DNA of 64,000 nt. Origin: Flavobacteriales bacterium. Its GTDB lineage: Bacteria > Bacteroidota > Bacteroidia > Flavobacteriales_F > PHOS-HE28. Positions within the stretch are counted from its first letter, which is position 1; each line of letters opens with the position of its first letter. The position numbers and the translations under genes are program-made. Below are positions 1-7,007 of the stretch, one piece after another. Under the pieces are notes generated by a model. The model was not told where the DNA came from and made no database searches. It worked only from the letters and a program-made list of their open reading frames with translations. The stretch covers positions 1,488,001 to 1,552,000 of the forward strand of contig JADJWA010000001.1 of NCBI GenBank assembly GCA_016716605.1, read 5' to 3'.

Positions 1-659
1 TCCGTGTTGTAGCCCCGGTAGCAGCCCACGATGCCGATGGCAAAGCCGAAGAAATAGCTCTTGATGAGGGCGGGGAGGAAATCGGAGAACTCGAGCGACT
101 CGAAGACCTGGCGGTAGAACAGCCCCCAGCTCACGTCGTCCTTGATGTTCACGCCGACCCAGGTGGCCCAGATGGCGATGGCATCGCTGATCACCACAAG
201 CACGGGAATCATCAAGGTGGTGCTCCACACCCGCGTGACCACCAGGTAGCGGAACGGGTTGGTGCCGCTCACCTCCATCGCATCGATCTGCTCGGTCACC
301 TTCATGCTGCCCAACTCGGCGCCCATGCTGCTGCCGATCTTGCCTGCTCCGATGATCGCGGTGATCACCGGAGCGATCTCGCGCACCACGCTGATGGCCA
401 CCATGGCCGGAAGCATGCTCGCAGCCCCGAATCGCTCCAGCGTGGGTCGGCTCTGCACCGTGAGCACCAGGCCCATGATGAAGGCGGTGATGCCCACCAG
501 CGGCAGGGTGAGCGTGCCGTTGATGTAGCACTGCCGGAAGAACTCGCGCCACTCGAAGCGCTTGTGGGCAGCCTGCCGGAAGAAGCGGCCAGCGAAGGCC
601 GTTAGCTCGCCCACATCACGAAGCACGGATGTGACCTTGGCGGCTGTTCCACTCACCAT
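1..659 (-). CDS. mlaE: MlaE-family lipid ABC transporter permease (partial)
   Basis: The visible part is the first about 219 residues; the 3' end lies beyond position 1. The translation has the MlaE/YrbE permease hallmarks: an N-terminal helix rich in Phe and Arg (GRFFRQAAHKRFEWREFF), then ITAFIMGLVLTVQSRPTL, then SVVREIAPVITAIIGAGKIG and GAELGSMKVTEQIDAMEV. The family forms the inner-membrane part of the Mla phospholipid transport system with an MlaF ATPase and an MlaD protein, which would normally lie further left. The ATG at 659-657 (MVSGTAAK) fits family starts and lies 4 nt after a promoter-like box. The gene is divergent from the ABC exporter at 788. Confidence 0.85.
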   Translation of the reverse strand, partial: MVSGTAAKVTSVLRDVGELTAFAGRFFRQAAHKRFEWREFFRQCYINGTLTLPLVGITAFIMGLVLTVQSRPTLERFGAASMLPAMVAISVVREIAPVITAIIGAGKIGSSMGAELGSMKVTEQIDAMEVSGTNPFRYLVVTRVWSTTLMIPVLVVISDAIAIWATWVGVNIKDDVSWGLFYRQVFESLEFSDFLPALIKSYFFGFAIGIVGCYRGYNT

Positions 660-663
660 GGGG

Positions 664-671
664 GCAAGGTA
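664..671 (-). promoter_or_regulatory. -7-like box TACCTTGC upstream of mlaE
   Basis: On the minus strand TACCTTGC is followed by CCCC and the mlaE ATG. It resembles the Bacteroidota -7 element TAnnTTTG and would place transcription start at or next to the start codon. No convincing -33 element was seen. Confidence 0.35.
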
Positions 672-770
672 TCCAGCCCGTGCCCGCGCGGGCATGCGTT
701 TGATCATGCCCCACTACACGAGCGGCAGCGGGAACCCTTCCAGCGGCGCGCCATCGCGCCCATGCACCGA

Positions 771-778
771 TACCTTCG
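771..778 (+). promoter_or_regulatory. -7-like box TACCTTCG upstream of the ABC exporter ATPase
   Basis: TACCTTCG lies 9 nt before the ATG at 788 and matches the TAnnTTYG pattern seen before many genes here. It implies a very short leader. Confidence 0.4.
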
Positions 779-787
779 CCGCCGCTC

Positions 788-1729
788 ATGCTCCGCGTAG
801 AACAAGTCAGCAAGCGCTTCGGCGCCTTCACCGCGCTCGATGGCATCACCATGGAGGTGCCCGCCGGACAGGTGTTCGGGCTGCTGGGCCCCAACGGCGC
901 AGGCAAGACCACGCTCATCCGCATCATCACGCGCATCACCGGTCCGGATGAGGGCCGCGTGCTGCTGAACGGCCAGCCCATGGGCCCCGACGATGTGATC
1001 CAGCTCGGCTACCTGCCCGAGGAGCGCGGCCTGTACAAGAAGATGAAGGTGGGCGAGCAGGCCCTCTACCTCGCGCAGCTCAAAGGCCTGAAGAAGGCGG
1101 AGGCGCAGAAGCGCCTGAAGCAATGGTTCGAGCGCTGGGAGATGATGGGCTGGTGGAACAAGAAGGTGGAGGAGCTCAGCAAGGGCATGGCGCAGAAGGT
1201 GCAGTTCATCACCACCGTGCTGCACGAGCCCAAGCTGCTCATCCTCGACGAGCCTTTCAGCGGATTCGACCCGATCAATGCGGAGCTGATCCGCAGCGAG
1301 ATCCTGCGGCTGCGCGATGCGGGCGTCACGGTGATGCTCAGCACGCACAGCATGCCCAGCGTGGAGGAATTGTGCGACCACATCGGCCTCATCGACAAGG
1401 CGAAGCTGATGCTGCACGGCAACGTGCGCGAGATCCGCCGGCAATACGCCGACAACACCTACCGCCTCGAGTACAAGGGCAACAAGGTGGCCCTGGCCAA
1501 CGCCCTCGCCTTCACCGGAGAGCTGCTCGATGTACAGGAGAATGGCGAATACAGCCGCGCGCGCGTTCGCCTGGCCAAGGATGCGCGGTTGAACGACGTG
1601 CTGAAGCAGCTCCTGCCTTCCGTGGAGATCCATGGCGCGCAGGAGGAGGTGCCGCGCATGCACGACATCTTCATCAAGGTGGTGAGCGAGAAGGCGCCGG
1701 AAACAGTCTCACCAGGCATGACTGAATAG
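788..1729 (+). CDS. ABC transporter ATP-binding protein, NatA-like
   Basis: A 313-residue ABC ATPase. Visible motifs are Walker A GLLGPNGAGKTT (about residue 32), the Q-loop region GYLPEERGLYKKMKV, the signature LSKGMAQKVQ, Walker B LLILDEPFSGFDP and the H-loop STHSM. The C-terminal about 80 residues look like the DUF4162 extension of NatA/CcmA-type exporters. The ABC-2 permease at 1802 is its probable partner, so the pair would export a substrate (Na+ or a small organic compound in characterised homologues) across the inner membrane. The substrate cannot be told from sequence. The ATG at 788 is just downstream of a promoter-like box. Confidence 0.88.
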   Translation: MLRVEQVSKRFGAFTALDGITMEVPAGQVFGLLGPNGAGKTTLIRIITRITGPDEGRVLLNGQPMGPDDVIQLGYLPEERGLYKKMKVGEQALYLAQLKGLKKAEAQKRLKQWFERWEMMGWWNKKVEELSKGMAQKVQFITTVLHEPKLLILDEPFSGFDPINAELIRSEILRLRDAGVTVMLSTHSMPSVEELCDHIGLIDKAKLMLHGNVREIRRQYADNTYRLEYKGNKVALANALAFTGELLDVQENGEYSRARVRLAKDARLNDVLKQLLPSVEIHGAQEEVPRMHDIFIKVVSEKAPETVSPGMTE

Positions 1730-1742
1730 GCTGTAGCAACCT

Positions 1743-1767
1743 GTCATTGCGAGGCTCCGCGAAGCAA
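1743..1767 (+). repeat. Short dispersed-repeat-like element between exporter genes
   Basis: The spacer between the two ABC genes contains GTCATTGCGAGGCTCC followed by GCGAAGCAA. The ends TTGC and GCAA are inverted and the GC-rich core is imperfectly self-complementary. I recall similar CATTGCGAG...GAAGCAA units as small mobile repeats in many bacterial genomes. Only one copy is present here, so repeat status is inferred. Confidence 0.4.
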
Positions 1768-1801
1768 CAAACCTCAACCCGCACAACCCTCAACTACCCA
1801 G

Positions 1802-3133
1802 ATGAACAAGATCCGGCTCATCATCTGGCGCGAGTTCATCACCCGCGTGCGCAAGCCCAGCTTCCTGATCATGACGATCCTGGGGCCGCTGCTGATCGCA
1901 GGCGCGGTCATGGCCATGGCTTGGGTGGGCATGCAGGAGGCCACGGACTACAAGGTGCTCGTGGTGGACCAAGAGGGCCTCATCAGCCGCAGGCTCGAGG
2001 ACAACAAGGCGCTTCGGCTCACCTTCTTCCTTGATGGAACCGTCTGGACGGACAGTGCTTTCAAGGCGAGCCCGTACAACATCCAGGTTCGGCTGCTGGA
2101 GGGCAGCATCACCGAGAACCCGCGCGCCGATCTGATCTACAAGAACAAGCCGAGCGAGTTCGCGAAGCAGTGGATCCGCGCGGAGCTGGAGAAGAGCCTC
2201 GAGATCTCGAAGCTGCAGAAAGAGGGCATCGACCGGGAGGCCTACGCGCGCGTGCGGAAGCCGCTCGACCTGAAGCTCTTCGACGTGAAGGACCTGGGCA
2301 AGGAATCGATGGCCGATGCGAAGGCCATGATCGGCTTCTTCTTCGGCTACTTCATGTTCATCTTCATCTTCATGTACGGCGTGCAGGTGATGCGCGGCGT
2401 GATGGAGGAGAAGCAGAACCGGATCGTGGAGGTGCTCATCAGCAGCGTGCGCCCCTTTCAGCTCATGATGGGCAAGATCGTGGGCGTGGCCATGGTGGGC
2501 TTCACCCAGTTCATGCTCTGGATCGGCATCACCGCCCTGATGCTCGTGATCGGCCTTGCCGTGCTTGCCAGTTCGAAATTCGATCCATCCGTGCTGGCCG
2601 AGGGCGGCATGACCACCCAGGTGCAGGAACAGCTGATCGCTGCGCAGGCGCAAACCGCCGCAGCACCCGTCGATGCCGATAAGGTCGAGGAGTTCATCGC
2701 GCAGGTGAACATCCCATTGGTGCTCGCCGTGTTCGCCTTCTTCTTCGTGGGCGGCTACCTGCTCTATGCCAGCTTGCTCGCCGCCATCGGCAGCGCGGTG
2801 GATAGCGAGACGGACACCCAGCAGTTCATGTTCCCGGTCACCATCCCGATGATCGTGGCCATCTTCATCGCGCAGCTCGCCGTGGTGAACAGCGAGAGCC
2901 CTGCGGTGCTCTGGGGAAGCATGATCCCGCTCACCGCCCCGATCGTGATGATGGTGCGCGTGGTGATGGGCACCGTGCCGATGTGGCAATTGCTGCTGAG
3001 CATGGCCCTGCTGGTGGCCACCTTCATCGGAAGCGTGTGGCTTGCGGGGCGCATCTACCGCACCGGCATCCTCATGTACGGCAAGAAAGTGAGCTGGAAG
3101 GAGTTGGGAAGGTGGTTGTTGTACAAAGGTTGA
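1802..3133 (+). CDS. ABC-2 type transporter permease, NatB-like
   Basis: A 443-residue membrane protein. Its N-terminus (MNKIRLIIWREFITRVRKPS) is typical of NatB/ABC-2 permeases: a short cytosolic segment, one TM helix, then a soluble extracytoplasmic domain of about 140 residues. Several TM segments follow, including the conserved stretch GVMEEKQNRIVEVLISSVRP after the helix near residue 180. It lies 72 nt downstream of the ATPase on the same strand, so the two probably form one operon and one exporter. The last codons run into a GGTTGA-rich repeat, but the reading frame is intact. The substrate is unknown. Confidence 0.85.
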   Translation: MNKIRLIIWREFITRVRKPSFLIMTILGPLLIAGAVMAMAWVGMQEATDYKVLVVDQEGLISRRLEDNKALRLTFFLDGTVWTDSAFKASPYNIQVRLLEGSITENPRADLIYKNKPSEFAKQWIRAELEKSLEISKLQKEGIDREAYARVRKPLDLKLFDVKDLGKESMADAKAMIGFFFGYFMFIFIFMYGVQVMRGVMEEKQNRIVEVLISSVRPFQLMMGKIVGVAMVGFTQFMLWIGITALMLVIGLAVLASSKFDPSVLAEGGMTTQVQEQLIAAQAQTAAAPVDADKVEEFIAQVNIPLVLAVFAFFFVGGYLLYASLLAAIGSAVDSETDTQQFMFPVTIPMIVAIFIAQLAVVNSESPAVLWGSMIPLTAPIVMMVRVVMGTVPMWQLLLSMALLVATFIGSVWLAGRIYRTGILMYGKKVSWKELGRWLLYKG

Positions 3134-3180
3134 AGGTTGATGGAAGGCAGGTTGACGGTTGCAGGTTGAGCGACAGTAGC

Positions 3181-3199
3181 GTCGACCCACAGGGTCGAC
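3181..3199 (+). repeat. Perfect hairpin GTCGACCC-ACA-GGGTCGAC before ppx
   Basis: Eight-base perfect inverted arms with a 3-nt loop end 8 nt before the ppx start codon. There is no T-tract, so it is a poor terminator candidate. It follows a run of GGTTGA-type direct repeats (about 3127-3170). Such a hairpin in the leader could affect translation of ppx or be a small dispersed repeat. Confidence 0.5.
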
Positions 3200-3207
3200 C
3201 ATGACCC

Positions 3208-4119
3208 ATGAAGGCCATTGTAGACCTCGGCACCAACACCTTCAATCTGCTGGTCTATGAGCAGGGCGAAGCTGGCCTGCGCATCCTCCACAGCGTGGAG
3301 CTGCCGGTGTTCCTGGGCAAGGGCGGCATCGAGCAGGGCAGGATCACCGATCAAGCCTACGAGCGCGGCATGGAGGCGCTCCGGACGCACAAGGCGACGG
3401 CGATGGAGCACGGCGCTACGAGCATCCACGGCTTCGGCACCAGCATGCTGCGCAACGCGCGGAACGGCGAGGACTTCGTGCGCAGGGCGAAACAGGAGCT
3501 CGGCATCGCCATCCGCATCATCCCCGGCGAGCAGGAGGCGGATCTGATCCTGGCGGGCGTGCGCCAAGCCGTCGCCTTCGGTAAGCTGCCTTCCTTGGTG
3601 ATGGACATCGGTGGCGGCAGCACGGAGTTCATCCTCGCTACCGATAAGGCGCTCATGTGGAAACGAAGCTTCGAGCTGGGCGTGACGCGCTTGCGCGAGC
3701 GGATCCCCATCAGCGATCCCATCACTGTGGAGGAGGAAGCGCGTATCGCTGCGCACCTCGACGATCAGCTGGAGGGGCTCTATGCCGTGGTTGAGCGGCA
3801 GGAGCCGCATGTGCTCGTGGGCAGCGCGGGCAGCTTTGATTCACTGGCACGCATCATCAGCGCGGAACGCGGTGAAGCGCTCGCGCCGGATGAAGTCACG
3901 CTCCGCTTCACAGCGCTCGAGTTCGATGCCCTTAAGGACCGCCTGCTCCGCATGGACCGTGCTCAACGCTTGCAAGTGCACGGTCTTCCCGAGCACCGCG
4001 TGGACACCATCCCCTACGCGCTGATCCAGATCGATCGCGTGCTGCTGGCTGGCGGCATCCGCGAAATGGCGTGGAGCCGATATGCTTTGAAGGAAGGTGC
4101 TGCCGTGATGACGATCTAA
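3208..4119 (+). CDS. Ppx/GppA family phosphatase (exopolyphosphatase-like)
   Basis: A 303-residue protein of the ASKHA fold. Visible motifs are the N-terminal phosphate-1 loop IVDLGTNTFNLLVYE, the phosphate-2 motif VMDIGGGSTEFIL (about residue 131), VTRLRERI, and the C-terminal adenosine-type motif VDTIPYALIQIDRVLL. The family hydrolyses polyphosphate and/or pppGpp in the cytoplasm. It is the short single-module form without the C-terminal HD domain of E. coli Ppx. The stop codon overlaps the stop of the convergent gene at 4116 by four bases (CTAA). Whether polyphosphate or pppGpp is the substrate cannot be decided from sequence. Confidence 0.88.
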   Translation: MKAIVDLGTNTFNLLVYEQGEAGLRILHSVELPVFLGKGGIEQGRITDQAYERGMEALRTHKATAMEHGATSIHGFGTSMLRNARNGEDFVRRAKQELGIAIRIIPGEQEADLILAGVRQAVAFGKLPSLVMDIGGGSTEFILATDKALMWKRSFELGVTRLRERIPISDPITVEEEARIAAHLDDQLEGLYAVVERQEPHVLVGSAGSFDSLARIISAERGEALAPDEVTLRFTALEFDALKDRLLRMDRAQRLQVHGLPEHRVDTIPYALIQIDRVLLAGGIREMAWSRYALKEGAAVMTI

Positions 4120-5534
4120 GGCAGCTGTTGCACCCGCACATTATTCGGCGTGCTCCCGCCAATGGTGGTCAGGATCACATCGCGATCGTTGTTCGCGCCG
4201 ATGTACTTGATCACGCCATCCAGATTCACGTCCAGCGGGCTGTACACGTTGCTGACCGTGTTGGTGGGCGTGCTGCCGCCGATGGCTGTGAGTATGGGAT
4301 CGCGGTCGTTGCCATTGCCCACGTACCTTACCGTACCATCGGGGCTCGCATCGCCAGGCCACAGGCAAAGCCTCCAGCCGATGCTCACGCGCGCGTCAGC
4401 ACCACCCTGCGCAGCAGTTGATGCAGTGGAGAGATCAACGGTCACCGGCGCGGCGCTCAGCGCCACGGCACTGGCCGTCATCACGCCCAAATGGTTGCGG
4501 TGCCGTACGCTCACCCGATAGTTGCTAGGGCTCACCGCGAAGGTCACGGGCGCCATGCCGTCGGTGCCCACCACATCACCATCGCGTTGCAGCAGCGCGC
4601 AACGGGTGGCCAGGCGTTGTGCCGGATCCGTGGCGCTGCGCAGCTCCACCACCACCCAGTCCACGATGGCATTCGGCCCCGTGCCGTTGAGGACCGCCGC
4701 TGTGGTGGCTTCTCCGCCGCCGCCCACGTGCGCGAAGCCGAGCGCTGTGTATGGCTCCGTGAGGGGCAGGAGCGCAGCCGTTCGCAACTGGTCACCCATC
4801 AAGCCGCCCGCGATTGTCGCCCCGCCGAGCATCATGACCGGTCGCAGGCTCACCAATTGGGGAGAAGGGTCGGTGATCGTGTACGAGATTGCGGCCCCTT
4901 CGCAATACACGGAGCCATAGAACTGGCTGGAGGGCAGCAGGACCAGCGTGTAGTCTCCTGGGGGAAGGCCCGGGAGCACCAACCGGGGAGGCGCGAGCGC
5001 AAGGATGTCCTGCAAGGTCCCTGAAGAAACGACCGTGCCCAAGTCCGTCCGCTCAAGGTAGAATTGCGTTTCCGGCTCGTTCAGCACGTTGCCAGGATCG
5101 CTGGGGTTGTCCAAGAGAACGAGCGTGGAGGTGCCCGAGGGCACATCCCACGTATCCGAACCCACAATGAATTGGTTCGCGGGATCGATCCAGTAGATGC
5201 AGTCGCTGCTGGTATAGGTCGTCGTGCAGCCTAGACCATCCTCTACATGGACCGTGGTGGGACCGCACAGGTACTGGCCATCTGGAGAAGGCGTCCCAAC
5301 CGGGATGTACCAATCGGTCGTGGCCGTTCCGTTGAACTCGCCGTAATACTGCCCTGCAATTTCCCACCAGCCGGTGAAAGGCGGCGTCCCGCCGAAGATG
5401 CTAACCGTTTGGAAGCCGACCGCGATCTGGCCGGCCCCGCACTCTACGTGCATTCCGCCATAAGCCGAGAGGTCGCACTGCGCGCTGAGGGCTACGGGGC
5501 CAAGCAGGAAAAGGGCGGTGGCAGCTATTCGCAT
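4116..5534 (-). CDS. Secreted protein with shared dockerin-like C-terminal module (copy 1)
   Basis: 472 residues with signal peptide MRIAATALFLLGPVALSAQ. Residues about 20-225 are gene-specific and begin with an SprB-like GGTPPF segment. From about residue 228 the protein has the module shared with the next three genes: LMGDQLRTAALLP, EPYTALGF, AIVDWVVVELRS, ALLQRDGDVV, VRHRNHLGVMT. The last 79 residues are two dockerin-like repeats (DASPDGTVRY..NGNDRDPIL and DVNLDGVIKY..ANNDRDVIL) ending in RVQQLP. The D-x-N-x-D-G loops suggest calcium binding. It is the last gene of a four-gene minus-strand run, 78 nt after its neighbour. Export is likely; function is unknown. Confidence 0.85.
   Translation of the reverse strand: MRIAATALFLLGPVALSAQCDLSAYGGMHVECGAGQIAVGFQTVSIFGGTPPFTGWWEIAGQYYGEFNGTATTDWYIPVGTPSPDGQYLCGPTTVHVEDGLGCTTTYTSSDCIYWIDPANQFIVGSDTWDVPSGTSTLVLLDNPSDPGNVLNEPETQFYLERTDLGTVVSSGTLQDILALAPPRLVLPGLPPGDYTLVLLPSSQFYGSVYCEGAAISYTITDPSPQLVSLRPVMMLGGATIAGGLMGDQLRTAALLPLTEPYTALGFAHVGGGGEATTAAVLNGTGPNAIVDWVVVELRSATDPAQRLATRCALLQRDGDVVGTDGMAPVTFAVSPSNYRVSVRHRNHLGVMTASAVALSAAPVTVDLSTASTAAQGGADARVSIGWRLCLWPGDASPDGTVRYVGNGNDRDPILTAIGGSTPTNTVSNVYSPLDVNLDGVIKYIGANNDRDVILTTIGGSTPNNVRVQQLP
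4120..4340 (-). repeat. Shared 3'-end cassette, copy 1
   Basis: About 220 nt encoding the last about 70 codons of the dockerin-like module. It is nearly identical at DNA level to the segments starting at 5616, 7007 and 9889, including synonymous positions, while the 5' parts of these genes are unrelated. Confidence 0.75.
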
Positions 5535-5612
5535 TCACGCAGAGTTGTACGGTGAAAGTAGGACGGGTCGGCCGATCCGCAGTTGCCCCGTGATGGGACC
5601 GTGTCGATTCGC

Positions 5613-7007
5613 CTATGGCAATTGCTGCACCCGCACAGCATTCGGCGTGCTCCCGCCCACGGTGGTCAGGATTGGATCGCGATCGTTGTTCGCGCCGATG
5701 TACTTGATCTGCCCGTCCATGTTCACATCCAGCGTGCTGTAAACGCCACTCACCACGTTTGTGGGCGTGCTACCGCCGATGGCCACAAGGATGGGATCGC
5801 GGTCGTTGTTGGGGCCAGTGTATTTCACTGTCCCGTCGCTGTTGGCATCACCGGTCCACATGCACCAGACTGTGCCGCGCTGCACTCGCGGAGCAGTGCC
5901 CCAGAAGCCTGAGTTCGCACCATAGAAGTCGACCATCGCGCTGGTCGGGTTGAGCGTGAGCGCCCTTGAATTCGATGTCATCACGCCCAGGTGGTTGCGG
6001 TGCCTGATGGCGAGGTAATAGCTCCCCGGGCTCACAGGCATGTTGATGTACTCGTCCCCATCGGTGTCCATCACATCGCCATCGCGCTGCAGCAGTGCGG
6101 CTTTGGAATGGACCACCGTCGTCGGGGTGGATGCGCTCCGTAATTCAAGGACCACCCAATCGACGATTGCATCGTTGCCCGTTATACCGAACAGACTCGG
6201 TGAAACGGTGGCTCCAGGCGCTTGTCCTACGTATGCGTAGCCCAAGGCCGAGTATGGCTCCGTGGCTGGGAGGAGACCGGCGGTACGCAAGGCGTCATTC
6301 ATGATCGTGCCGGTTGGCAATGCACCATCAAGTCCGGCCCGCACCCTGAAGTTCACCCCGCAGTCGCCGGCGCTGATTGCCGGCAGCGCGAAGGAGATCG
6401 AGGTCGGCTCATAGCAGTAGGTGGGTGATGCCGGAGCGCTGGAGCAGAAGGTATCGCTCATGACCAAGGAGTGCGTCCCGGGCGAAAGCACGCCATTGTA
6501 CCGATAGGTTCCTGGACTGGTGGACGACCAGTACGACAGGAAATTCTGCAAGGGGCCACCGTCCAAGGAGAAGAGGTTGCCATTCGGGCACAATTGGGTG
6601 TTGATGCTGATTGAGCTCGTACCCGCCACGCAATCGATGGAAACGGATGGCACAGGGCTGAAATGCACGTACGTCCCGAACGACTCGGTCCAAGTGGCCA
6701 CGCAGTTGACGGCATCGGTCACCGTGGCCCGGGCGCGGTCGGTGTCGTCCCAATCGTGTAGGCTACCGGGCATCTCCACGAACCCGTCAGCGTCGTTGCT
6801 CACGGTGAAGACGTTGGACCATGCGAGCGTTATCGCATTGCGCTTCTCCACCTGTATCGTGTACGGCGGTGTGCCGCCATTCGTGCTCACGTTCGCCTGG
6901 GGAGCGAAATGGCATCCTTGTATTATGCCGACATACGTGGTCATGCCGCATTGGCCATGCGCCGTAGTGACCAGCACGGCGGCGAGAAGCATGAATGCCT
7001 GTTTCAT
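5613..7007 (-). CDS. Secreted protein with shared dockerin-like C-terminal module (copy 2)
   Basis: 464 residues with signal peptide MKQAFMLLAAVLVTTAHGQ. The N-terminal half contains an SprB-like GGTPPYTIQVE segment and about eight cysteines; I recognise no enzyme fold. The second half (from about residue 222) is the shared module: IMNDALRTAGLLP, EPYSALGYAYVG, AIVDWVVLELRS, ALLQRDGDVMDTDG, AIRHRNHLGVMT, then DANSDGTVKY..NNDRDPIL and DVNMDGQIKY..NNDRDPIL, ending RVQQLP. The ATG overlaps the TGA of the upstream gene (ATGA), so translation is probably coupled. A surface or extracellular structural or adhesive role is inferred only. Confidence 0.85.
   Translation of the reverse strand: MKQAFMLLAAVLVTTAHGQCGMTTYVGIIQGCHFAPQANVSTNGGTPPYTIQVEKRNAITLAWSNVFTVSNDADGFVEMPGSLHDWDDTDRARATVTDAVNCVATWTESFGTYVHFSPVPSVSIDCVAGTSSISINTQLCPNGNLFSLDGGPLQNFLSYWSSTSPGTYRYNGVLSPGTHSLVMSDTFCSSAPASPTYCYEPTSISFALPAISAGDCGVNFRVRAGLDGALPTGTIMNDALRTAGLLPATEPYSALGYAYVGQAPGATVSPSLFGITGNDAIVDWVVLELRSASTPTTVVHSKAALLQRDGDVMDTDGDEYINMPVSPGSYYLAIRHRNHLGVMTSNSRALTLNPTSAMVDFYGANSGFWGTAPRVQRGTVWCMWTGDANSDGTVKYTGPNNDRDPILVAIGGSTPTNVVSGVYSTLDVNMDGQIKYIGANNDRDPILTTVGGSTPNAVRVQQLP
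5616..5838 (-). repeat. Shared 3'-end cassette, copy 2
   Basis: Near-identical copy of the DNA encoding the C-terminal dockerin-like repeats and RVQQLP end; see copy 1. Confidence 0.75.
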
